Assembly (NCBI GenBank): GCA_003510795.1
Contig: DOKP01000055.1
Location: forward strand, 1 to 20,294
Length of the DNA: 20,294 nt
Source: Candidatus Moraniibacteriota bacterium
Lineage (GTDB): Bacteria > Patescibacteriota > Minisyncoccia > Moranbacterales > UBA9337
Direction: 5' to 3'
Shown: positions 12,549 through 19,242 of the stretch, piece by piece
How the letters are laid out: every line of letters begins with the position of its first letter
How positions within the stretch are numbered: the first letter of the stretch is position 1
Program-made: the position numbers and the translations under genes
Notes under the pieces: generated by a model
Seen by the model: only the letters and a program-made list of their open reading frames with translations
What the model was told of the DNA's origin: nothing
Database searches by the model: none

Positions 12549-12905
12549 ATTTTTTAAAGCATTAATTTTATTCTCAATATTCCATCCTTCGCAATGTTTC
12601 AACATTCCCAAATAAGATTGCAAACTCTGCGCTAAGAATTCTTTGGAAATTAAATCTTCCCTATACATTTTACGTTTCAACGACAACTTACCTATCATCC
12701 TTTTTTTTGTTTTTGTTCGTAAAATCCGATGTTTAGAAAAATTAACCATTCCTAGAAAATCCACTCCAGATGAAAAAGTTTTAATAAAAACTTTATCGGG
12801 ATGCATTTCTAAGTTCAATTCTTCTTTTAAAAACTCTTCGATAACTGAAATCTGGTTTTCTAGTTGATTTTTGCTTTGCGAAAGAAAAACAAAATCATCG
12901 AACAA
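12543..12905 (-). pseudogene. Reverse transcriptase remnant, DGR type (C-terminal third)
   Basis: About 120 residues of a reverse transcriptase. The open frame begins exactly at the catalytic motif: FDDFVFLS stands where YxDD is expected, with everything N-terminal missing. Then come RT motif 6 (LNLEMHPDK), motif 7 (GVDFLG), and the KHRILRTKTKKRM and LGMLKHCEGW thumb sequences typical of RTs from diversity-generating retroelements. DGR RTs are usually about 350 aa, so some two thirds is gone, including motifs 1-4. No ATG is available at the start. The break at about 12900 abuts an avd fragment on the opposite strand. The last codons read into the terminal repeat of the MITE-like element. Confidence 0.8.
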
Positions 12906-13112
12906 AAAGTTATTTTGTTGGGAAAAATAATTTCACGCTTGGATATTCTCAAATTTTTCTCTCAACTGGCTTGGGAAAATAAACTGATTCACAATGATAA
13001 ATATATAGAACTTTCAGAAAAGTTGGAAGAGATCGGAAGAATGCTGGGTGGCTGGAGAAAAGGACTTTTGGAAAAGAAAACTCCTGCGAAAGTTACAGGA
13101 GAAAAACAATAA
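12897..13112 (+). pseudogene. Avd (DGR accessory variability determinant) remnant, C-terminal half
   Basis: About 70 residues matching the C-terminal half of the four-helix-bundle bAvd family, which binds the DGR reverse transcriptase. The segments KVILLGKIISRLDILKFF, YIELSEKLEEIGRMLGGW and the basic tail are characteristic. The frame is open upstream to 12864, but that part is antisense to the RT fragment and no ATG exists, so the first two helices are missing. It lies on the strand opposite to both the RT remnant and the variable-protein gene, and its 3' end overlaps the 3' end of the latter by 20 bp. An inversion with deletions is the simplest explanation. Confidence 0.75.
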
Positions 13113-13665
13113 GTTTCGGGGTCACCAAACGATGACAATTCTCGGCGTTCCAAACGTCCGAGTACTCAAACCGACCCACACCCACCCTGAGCAAGTCGTC
13201 CGAGGCGAAGCGCACGCTGGCGACGAATATCTCACCGTTGGACTCGAACAGAAAAAATGTTCCATAACCATCAGTCCGAAGTCGATTGCGATGTTTTTTT
13301 GCAAAACCGATAATTTGATTTTGCGTGAGACAGAGTCTTCGAACATCGGACGTGAGAGAGCTAAACATTTGAGAAAACGTCGCATCCTTCTCCATTTCAT
13401 AAACTTCCGCTGGAGTTTCTGTGGTCGCTCGCCCTCGCTGATCGGCGCCCCAACTTTTAAGGTCAGAGTCGATGTATTTGAACACATCATTTGCCTCCGC
13501 CAAAATTTTGGCTCCGTCGCAAGCATCAAGAGTGAGAGTTTCGTTGCCAGAAATAAATTTAAGAAACTCATTTCTTACTTCCCTTGCCTTCTCAGCCACA
13601 ATGCGAGCAATGGACTCCAATTTACCTCTGCCTTCGGGAGTCCCCAGTTGATACAAATCTTCCAT
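13093..13665 (-). CDS. DGR-target-like variable protein (190 aa)
   Basis: This resembles a protein family I know from CPR genomes near DGR genes, usually left as hypothetical. The N-terminal part (about 1-45) is helical, followed by TLTLDACDGAKILAEANDVF (44-63), EVYEMEKDATFSQMF (87-101) and LRTDGYGTFFLFESNGEIFV (129-148). The last 40 residues before VTPKL look like a variable region of the C-type-lectin kind (VRFASDDLLRVGVG and RFEYSDVWNAENCHR). A C-terminal variable region next to avd and RT fragments supports this role, but no template repeat is in the window. DNA here is far richer in G+C than its neighbours (32 of 60 bases at 13201-13260 against 18 of 60 at 12961-13020). The final residues (LIVFLL) read into the inverted avd fragment, so the natural C-terminus is probably altered. 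GGCGGA precedes the ATG. Confidence 0.7.
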   Translation of the reverse strand: MEDLYQLGTPEGRGKLESIARIVAEKAREVRNEFLKFISGNETLTLDACDGAKILAEANDVFKYIDSDLKSWGADQRGRATTETPAEVYEMEKDATFSQMFSSLTSDVRRLCLTQNQIIGFAKKHRNRLRTDGYGTFFLFESNGEIFVASVRFASDDLLRVGVGRFEYSDVWNAENCHRLVTPKLIVFLL

Positions 13666-13857
13666 GGATCCGCCAAAACTTTTTACAAGTTCACAAGTCC
13701 CAGGAAATTAATGGCTTGATGACAGTTGACTGATGACTTTAGAATTTTTTTTAAAATTAAATCATTTGGATTTTATTTGGAATTGGAAATTTGACATTTG
13801 AAATTAAATAAGCACATCATTTTTTTATATTATAATCAACTCACAATAACAATAGTA
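13666..13857. other. AT-rich spacer between hypD and the variable-protein gene
   Basis: No gene is visible. The spacer holds low-complexity words such as GGAATTGGAAATTTGACATT, a style of intergenic filler also seen at 17870-18000 and 15030-15090. No T-run hairpin terminator for hypD was found. Confidence 0.5.
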
Positions 13858-14979
13858 TTACTTTTTATACCTGTATAATATACTACAAGCTCCTTCCACC
13901 GAAACCATACACGGCCCGACTGGATTATCAGGATTACAAGTGCGTCCAAACATCGGGCACTGTTTCGGTTCCATTAAGCCTCGAATTACGTCTCCACATT
14001 TGCAACCGGCTGGATCTTTGGAATGAGAAAAATCTATTTTATCTAGAATTTTTTTATATTTTACCTGCGCGTCAAATTTTTTATATTTATCTTTGATTTT
14101 TAATCCTGAACCGGCAATTACTCCAAACCCCCGCCAATCGCCATAACTCGTCTCAAAAACTTCTTCAATTAATTTTCTAATATTTTTATTTCCATCATTT
14201 TTAACCACTCGCGAATATTGGTTAACCACTGTTAAGTCTTTATTTTTTATTTGAATCAATAATAACAAAATCCCCTCCAATACATCCTGCATTTCAAATC
14301 CGGTAATCACTTGCGGAACTTTTAATTTTTCATACGGCGCTGTCCCGATGACAGCACTCACATGCCCCGGATCAATAAAACCATCTATCCCGCACCTTTT
14401 CGTCTCGTCGTTACTTTTAATTTTAAAAACATTTATGATTTCCGTTTTTTGTTGGTTTTTTACGTCTACAAAAAATGCGGGACAAGTTTTTCCCATTTTA
14501 AGAAGTGCTTCCATAGCTGGTAAAAAAACTTTATGGGCCGAGTAGACTGTTAATCCGTTTTTAATTCCCCAAGCGGTCATCGGGGTGGTGGTTTCAAAGC
14601 CCAAGCCAAAAAAAACTAAGTCTGGATAATTTTTTTGTAACGCCAATGCATCAGCGACAGAATAAACATCAAAAACTTGTGCGCCTTTCTCGCGCGCTTG
14701 ATCGAGACTTCCGAAATATCCCGGCACGCGAAGCATATCGCCATAAGTGGCCACCGGTACTCCAGCCAAAGCTAAATTAATAATTGCATCAATATCACGT
14801 TGCGCCGTCACACAAACCGGACATCCTGGACCGGTAATCAGTTTAATATTTTTCGGCAAGATTTCTCGGATGCCAAAACGACTAACGGCCTGCGTATGCG
14901 TCCCGCACACTTCCATTAACCGCACCTCTCGCCCAATCTCCTCGGCAATTTTATTTATTTTTTTAATTAATTTTTGCAT
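13858..14979 (-). CDS. hypD: [NiFe]-hydrogenase maturation protein HypD
   Basis: HypD is the iron-sulfur scaffold on which, together with HypC, the Fe(CN)2CO unit of [NiFe] hydrogenases is built in the cytosol. The 373-aa protein is full length. Conserved blocks are EVCGTHT (C25), TGPGCPVCVT (C53, C56), YGDMLRVPG (79-87), FGLGFETTTP (124-133), GFIDPGHVSAVIG, and the C-terminal Fe-S region with C326, C328, C341, C348, C357 and C365. HypC is encoded upstream on the same strand, 275 bp away. HypA, HypB, HypE, HypF and the hydrogenase itself are not in the window. No Shine-Dalgarno is clear. Confidence 0.97.
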   Translation of the reverse strand: MQKLIKKINKIAEEIGREVRLMEVCGTHTQAVSRFGIREILPKNIKLITGPGCPVCVTAQRDIDAIINLALAGVPVATYGDMLRVPGYFGSLDQAREKGAQVFDVYSVADALALQKNYPDLVFFGLGFETTTPMTAWGIKNGLTVYSAHKVFLPAMEALLKMGKTCPAFFVDVKNQQKTEIINVFKIKSNDETKRCGIDGFIDPGHVSAVIGTAPYEKLKVPQVITGFEMQDVLEGILLLLIQIKNKDLTVVNQYSRVVKNDGNKNIRKLIEEVFETSYGDWRGFGVIAGSGLKIKDKYKKFDAQVKYKKILDKIDFSHSKDPAGCKCGDVIRGLMEPKQCPMFGRTCNPDNPVGPCMVSVEGACSILYRYKK

Positions 14980-15254
14980 ACCATATTACAGAATTGTTTA
15001 GTTAACGGATTAACGAGCTAACGAGTTTAGCAAGATGAATATTTAAATATTAAATATTGAATGGAAATTGATTATTAAAAATTATATCTCTAACTTAGCA
15101 TTTGAGATTTCTCCATTTCTATATTTTTGAGTACAAAAATATATCCAGTCGAAATGACACCATCACGTTACAACTCATCATTTGCATATTTGCGTATTAG
15201 CATAAGATTCGCCCGCCTGCAACGATGTAGCACTGCGGGCAGGCATCAGTTGCA
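14980..15254. repeat. hypC-hypD gap: three small repeat structures
   Basis: No gene is seen. The 15100-15165 block carries a member of the GTCATYTCGA...GAGARATCT repeat with an inserted 10-bp perfect hairpin, TATATTTTTG (15120-15129) and CAAAAATATA (15134-15143), loop AGTA. At 15210-15243, GCCCGCCTGC and GCGGGCAGGC form a REP-like GC-rich hairpin, which could attenuate or stabilise the hypC transcript. TTAACGGATTAACGAGCTAA at 15001-15020 is a short tandem-like motif. Confidence 0.5.
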
Positions 15255-15455
15255 TCATTTTAGCAATTTATCAACATCACTCGCATAATTCTGATCAACT
15301 TTCTCAATCGCAAAACCGGCGTGGACTATTACAAATTCTCCTTTTTTGGCGTCGCTAAGCAGAGAAATATTAATCTCTTTTTCTATCCCGTCAAAATCCA
15401 CCGTCGCGTTTTGACCGTTAATTTTTTTAATTTTACCTGGAAAAGCTAAACACAT
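15255..15455 (-). CDS. hypC: [NiFe]-hydrogenase maturation chaperone HypC
   Basis: 66-aa HypC/HybG-family chaperone, somewhat shorter than the usual 75-90 aa. The essential N-terminal cysteine is present in MCLAFPGKI (C2; needed after removal of Met for binding HypD and the large-subunit precursor). VDFDGIEKEINISLL and the GEFVIVHAGFAIEKVD motif complete the beta-barrel. It is on the same strand as hypD. The start codon is the last ATG of a 48-bp repeat that also ends at the start of mreB, so its 5' UTR is repeat-derived. An overlapping upstream ATG gives only a four-codon ORF (MACV). Confidence 0.95.
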   Translation of the reverse strand: MCLAFPGKIKKINGQNATVDFDGIEKEINISLLSDAKKGEFVIVHAGFAIEKVDQNYASDVDKLLK

Positions 15456-15499
15456 GCCATTTTTGTCTGCGAGCTTTGCGAGTAGCTACAAAAATGAGC
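15452..15499 (-). repeat. 48-bp start-codon repeat, copy 1 (hypC)
   Basis: On the minus strand it reads GCTCATTTTTGTAGCTACTC... and ends ...GACAAAAATGGCATGT, where the last ATG is the hypC start. It matches 20247-20294 at 46 of 48 positions; the two differences lie together in the central loop. GCTCATTTTTGT and ACAAAAATGGC can pair (11 bp with one bulge), placing the start region at the base of a hairpin. Confidence 0.85.
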
Positions 15500-15614
15500 A
15501 TCCCGCACAATTCACAATATTAATTTGTATACTACTTTAAAACTAAGCCGCTAGGCGATTTCACGATTAAACCCACAACATGCATAAATCTAACTTTGGA
15601 ATTGTTTGCGGGAT
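15500..15614. repeat. 115-bp MITE-like block with inverted ends
   Basis: The left end ATCCCGCACAATTC (15500-15513) matches the inverted right end GAATTGTTTGCGGGAT (15599-15614) apart from a 2-nt gap. It begins at the base after the 48-bp repeat. The interior has no open frame of note. It may be a small non-autonomous element or a paired promoter-proximal structure upstream of hypC. Confidence 0.45.
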
Positions 15615-15651
15615 AAATCATGGATATTGAATATTGAAAATTATCAGTACT

Positions 15652-16386
15652 CTAAAAAATCAACGCTCCTTTGCCAAAATCATTAACCAATTGTTCTTTA
15701 TCTAAAAAATTAGTTTTAATTTTTTCTTCAAAATTATTTATTTTTTCCAACTCGGCTGTTAAGTTTGCGATATCATTTCCATTTTTTTCCAATTCACTGA
15801 AAAAACGGAAATAAACCGCCTTCTTACTGCCGGTAGGTTGAATTAGAAAATATTTTTCAAAATTCTTAAGATAACCTTCAGGAGTAGCTAGTTCCAATCT
15901 TAATCTTTCATCATTTTGGCAAAGATTATCTATATAATAAGTAGCCACTTCCTTGGAAAAAGAATTAATAACTTTCCTAGTCGTCGAATCTGGATTTTCA
16001 ATCTCTTCTTTATGTTTGGGATTTTCTGAATTAAAGTTTTTCACTAACCAAATAATTCTGTTAAATACAGCCGTAATAGAGTTTCCCGTAATGTCTCTGA
16101 AACTATTGCCTATAACTATTTGGTTCTTATCATTTTGAGTCATTTTTTTAATTTTTTCCAACAGCATAGGAATCTTTTCATCAATGAGCGCTCTCATTTC
16201 CAAAACATCGACACCTGTCTTGTTTTTTATCCCAGCAAAAACGCTTTTGTCTTCTACTTGATCTATTATATTTAAAAAATTAACAAAATACTCTTTTTCG
16301 ATAAAGTCCGCCAAATCAGTAAAACCATCTAAATTTTGTTCTATCATCACGGCTCTTGGAGCATCTTCTTCAAAAAATCTTTTCAT
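15652..16386 (-). CDS. Unrecognised cytoplasmic protein (244 aa)
   Basis: I do not recognise a family. The protein is soluble and charged, with no signal peptide or membrane segment, and looks mostly alpha-helical (for example LMEKI-type heptads around 70-85 and ELEKNGNDIANLTAELEKI near 195-215). It starts MKRFFEEDAPRAVMIEQNLD. It lies 38 bp after manC on the same strand and is likely co-transcribed with it, but the function may be unrelated. The start context is ACAAAAATATG with no Shine-Dalgarno, as for tsf. Uninterrupted length and operon position support that it is a real gene. Confidence 0.75.
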   Translation of the reverse strand: MKRFFEEDAPRAVMIEQNLDGFTDLADFIEKEYFVNFLNIIDQVEDKSVFAGIKNKTGVDVLEMRALIDEKIPMLLEKIKKMTQNDKNQIVIGNSFRDITGNSITAVFNRIIWLVKNFNSENPKHKEEIENPDSTTRKVINSFSKEVATYYIDNLCQNDERLRLELATPEGYLKNFEKYFLIQPTGSKKAVYFRFFSELEKNGNDIANLTAELEKINNFEEKIKTNFLDKEQLVNDFGKGALIF

Positions 16387-16424
16387 ATTTTTGTAGAAAT
16401 AATTTTTATTTTACACTTAACTAA

Positions 16425-17783
16425 CTACGGATTTATAATATCATCATCTCCTAAATAATCGCCTGTTTGCACCTCGATAATTTCTAGATTCACCTTCCCG
16501 AGATTACCCAGTTGATGTTTGGTTTTTTTAGGGATAAAAATACTTTCATTGCTATTTAAAAATAATTTTTCTTTTCCTCGTAAAACCATAGCGGTACCCT
16601 TGATAACTATCCAATGCTCCACCCGCTTGTTGTGCAACTGTAAATTCAGACTTTCGCCGGGATAAATAGTCAGCTTGCGCACTGTATGATGTTTGCCGTC
16701 AATCAATACTTCATATTTTCCCCAAGGACGGTGGACAATCACATTGTTATCAATTTCTTTCAGTTTTTTTTCTTTCAAAAAAGCCACCACTTCTTTTACC
16801 CGCTCGCTCTCGCCTCTTTTTTGGATTAAAATGCTGTCATTATTTTCTACAATTATCAAATCCTCCACTCCGATAGTGGCGATAAGTTTATCTGTTTCGC
16901 TGTGGATGAAAGTATTATTTGAATCTATCTTTACATGGCGACCGTCTCTATCTTTTTTACTAGCCAAAATATCAGCCAAACTATCAAATGAACCAATGTC
17001 ACTCCAGCCAAAATCACCTTCGAAAACTACCACCTTATCCGATTTTTCGCTTAACGCATAATCGATAGAAATAGAAGGAAGTTTTTTGAATGATTTGAGA
17101 AATTCTGGCATTTTCTTTCCCATTAAGCTAGCTATCTCGGGAGCATACTTTTGAGTTTCTGCTAAAAATGTTCGGTAATTAAAAAGATACATTCCTGAAT
17201 TCCAAACATATTTTCCTGATTTTAGATATTTTTGGGCTGTTTTTTTATCAGGTTTTTCTTTGAATTCATCCACCTTAAAAAATCCGTTTAAAGCTCGGCT
17301 TTTTTTTATATAACCATAGCCTGTCTCTGGCTTAGTGGGAGTGATGCCAATTGTTCCAATATTGTCTCCGATTTGTCTGAAGGCTTTCTTTACCAATTTT
17401 TGATAATCCGCTTTTTTCCCAATGTGGTGATCAGCTGGCAAAAATATAACTGGCGCATCTTTTTTTGTTTTCAATTCATCATTAAGATATTTCATCGCAT
17501 AAGCAATAGCTGGCGCGGTGTTCAAACTTTCAGGCTCGACCAATACTTGCTCCTTGCTAAAATCGTCACAAATTTCCTTTATCTGATTATAAACATTAAA
17601 AAAGTTTTTTTCATTGGAAACTAATAAAATATTTTTCGTCGGTAAAATCTTGGCCATTCTTAAAAAAGTTTCCTGCAAAAGAGATTTGTCGCTATAAAGA
17701 TTGAGAAATTGCTTGGGATAATTTTTGCGACTGAGTGGCCAAAGCCTAGTTCCTGATCCTCCACATAATATGACACTGTACAT
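16425..17783 (-). CDS. manC: Mannose-1-phosphate guanylyltransferase, type II with cupin domain
   Basis: 452-aa GDP-mannose-forming enzyme of the ManC/CpsB type. The N-terminal nucleotidyltransferase has CGGSGTRLWPLSR (7-19) followed by the PKQF lysine, LPADHH (115-120), GYGYI (155-159), EKPD (176-179) and WNSGMYLF (194-201). The C-terminal cupin (about 345-452) has HRPWGKYE (351-358), LQLHNKRVEHW (381-391) and KHQLGN, typical of the phosphomannose isomerase half of bifunctional members, though isomerase activity cannot be assumed. ATG 17783 was chosen because MYSVILCGG is the family start; an upstream in-frame extension of 30 residues is not conserved in character. With the adjacent GT4 enzyme it points to mannose-containing surface polysaccharide. 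Confidence 0.92.
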   Translation of the reverse strand: MYSVILCGGSGTRLWPLSRKNYPKQFLNLYSDKSLLQETFLRMAKILPTKNILLVSNEKNFFNVYNQIKEICDDFSKEQVLVEPESLNTAPAIAYAMKYLNDELKTKKDAPVIFLPADHHIGKKADYQKLVKKAFRQIGDNIGTIGITPTKPETGYGYIKKSRALNGFFKVDEFKEKPDKKTAQKYLKSGKYVWNSGMYLFNYRTFLAETQKYAPEIASLMGKKMPEFLKSFKKLPSISIDYALSEKSDKVVVFEGDFGWSDIGSFDSLADILASKKDRDGRHVKIDSNNTFIHSETDKLIATIGVEDLIIVENNDSILIQKRGESERVKEVVAFLKEKKLKEIDNNVIVHRPWGKYEVLIDGKHHTVRKLTIYPGESLNLQLHNKRVEHWIVIKGTAMVLRGKEKLFLNSNESIFIPKKTKHQLGNLGKVNLEIIEVQTGDYLGDDDIINP

Positions 17784-17802
17784 ATGTTTTATCTTAATGT
17801 TT

Positions 17803-17832
17803 ATTATATTCAAATTATATATCTTCCTACAA
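17803..17832 (-). promoter_or_regulatory. Possible manC promoter
   Basis: On the minus strand TTGTAG (17832-17827), an 18-nt spacer and TATAAT (17808-17803). The AT-rich context makes chance matches likely. Confidence 0.4.
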
Positions 17833-17869
17833 AAATTAAATGTATCGGGGTGTAAAAAATTTTCAATAA

Positions 17870-17990
17870 CCAATGTTCAATTTACATTCAATGCATTAAT
17901 GACTCAATAATCAATTTTTATATTTTTTAATTGTAAATTTATAAATTGAAAATTCAATGAATATTGAGAATTGATTATTGAACATTTATT
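17870..17990. repeat. Palindromic TCAATAATCAATT repeat between the glycosyltransferase gene and manC
   Basis: TCAATAATCAATT (17904-17916) and AATTGATTATTGA (17969-17981) are perfect 13-bp complements, flanked by several further TTCAATTTAC/TTCAATG words. Nothing coding is seen in the 246-bp gap. Confidence 0.6.
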
Positions 17991-18029
17991 TTGGTATTTT
18001 TAATTTTAATCTCATTAATTAATATTACT

Positions 18030-19223
18030 CTATTTTTGACCAGATAACAGTACCCTCGCCACCCCCTGCGCGCAACTATCCCAAGAAAATCTCTTGACGT
18101 TTTCCAATCCTGGTTCAACTAAATCTTTTCTTATATTTTTATCGCTTAGGATATTATAAACTGCCTGCGCAATCTCCTCTGAATTTTTAGGGTTAACCAA
18201 GGTCGCTTTTCCTTTTTCTCCAATGATTTCCGGAATGGATGAATTGTTGGAAGCCACAATCGGTACACCCAAACTTTGAGCTTCAATTATTGGTAGCCCA
18301 AATCCCTCATATAAAGTCGGAAATAAAAAAACATCGGCATTTTTCAAAATTTCTTTCTTGTCTTTTTCATCAATAAAACCGGTCAAATAAATATCATCTT
18401 TGAAATCATTGTTTTGAATATACTTTATGATATCAGCATATCGATAGCCAAAGCCACCAGCTAAAACCAGCTTATGCGAAATTAGATATTTTCTTTTTAA
18501 TATCGCAAAAGCTTTTATTATGCCCAGCATATTTTTCCGCTCTTCTATCCTTCCTAAAAATAAAAGATACTTGCTATTCTTTATTTGATATTTTTTCAAA
18601 ACGTCTTGTTCTTTATTATCTCCATTTTTTTTACTTTTGACTTGCAATTCATAGAAAGAGCAACCTTCATAAATAACCTCGATTTTATCTTGGGGAATTT
18701 TATACAATTCCATTAAATCATTCCTCGTATTATACGACACAGAAATTATTTTATCTGCCCAACCACATGATTTCTTTATCACTAAGCGCATATAAAACCT
18801 CTCCCAACGAGAATAAGCTTCGGGCAAAAATTCATACTCCAAACCATGCACGGTTACTACTGTTCTAAAATTCCTATCTTTTCCATAAAGCAATTTTAAA
18901 ATTTTACTCATCCCGACTCCGGACGGATGAATTATGGGCACAGTGTGAGCTGGGATGAAAAGAACATCCACCGGATGTAATAATATTTCTATTGAAAGCC
19001 CTATTTGCGTCCAAAATCTCGGCCAGTTAACTTTTTTAATTCTCCAATTTTCAGGAATTTCAAAACTATTTATACTGGCGTTAATTTCTCCAGGTCTCAC
19101 ATATAACGTCACTTGAGCATCCTTTAATTTTTCTCGTAAATTTTTTATAACTTGAAAACTATACTCTTCAATGCCGGTTCTTTTTTTGAGAAATGCCCTT
19201 GATGCGTCAATTCCTATTTTCAT
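18030..19223 (-). CDS. GT4-family (GT-B fold) glycosyltransferase
   Basis: 397-aa retaining glycosyltransferase of the family 4 type, using a nucleotide sugar to extend a glycan or glycolipid. The N-terminal domain starts MKIGIDASRAFLKKRTGIEE with the Gly-rich acceptor loop. TVHGLEYEF (124-132), SVSYNTRNDL (161-170), FLGRIEERKN (222-231) and the donor-site EGFGLPIIE (E306-x7-E314, the EX7E motif), followed by GVPIVASNNSSIPEI, are all visible. It starts 19 bp after the mreB stop, so it is probably co-transcribed with mreB. Neighbouring manC makes mannosyl transfer a reasonable guess, but the donor sugar cannot be read from sequence. Confidence 0.9.
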   Translation of the reverse strand: MKIGIDASRAFLKKRTGIEEYSFQVIKNLREKLKDAQVTLYVRPGEINASINSFEIPENWRIKKVNWPRFWTQIGLSIEILLHPVDVLFIPAHTVPIIHPSGVGMSKILKLLYGKDRNFRTVVTVHGLEYEFLPEAYSRWERFYMRLVIKKSCGWADKIISVSYNTRNDLMELYKIPQDKIEVIYEGCSFYELQVKSKKNGDNKEQDVLKKYQIKNSKYLLFLGRIEERKNMLGIIKAFAILKRKYLISHKLVLAGGFGYRYADIIKYIQNNDFKDDIYLTGFIDEKDKKEILKNADVFLFPTLYEGFGLPIIEAQSLGVPIVASNNSSIPEIIGEKGKATLVNPKNSEEIAQAVYNILSDKNIRKDLVEPGLENVKRFSWDSCAQGVARVLLSGQK

Positions 19224-19242
19224 AAATAAATCAATAAATTTT

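Noticed and set aside
12285..12557. 90-aa plus-strand frame inside the MITE-like element
   Set aside because: It runs through three copies of a non-coding repeat and reads across both inverted and direct units, so it is not a plausible protein.
12159..13092. DGR template repeat
   Set aside because: I searched this region and the spacers by eye for sequence resembling 13110-13250 and found none. It may be elsewhere or deleted.
13048..13719. 223-aa plus-strand frame and a 149-aa minus frame over the variable-protein gene
   Set aside because: The 190-aa minus frame has protein-like conserved segments. The other two read as frame shadows in GC-richer DNA and contain no domain.
17784..17873. Upstream start for manC, adding 30 residues
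   Set aside because: The family starts just before the GGSGTRLWPLSR loop, and the extension overlaps the likely promoter.
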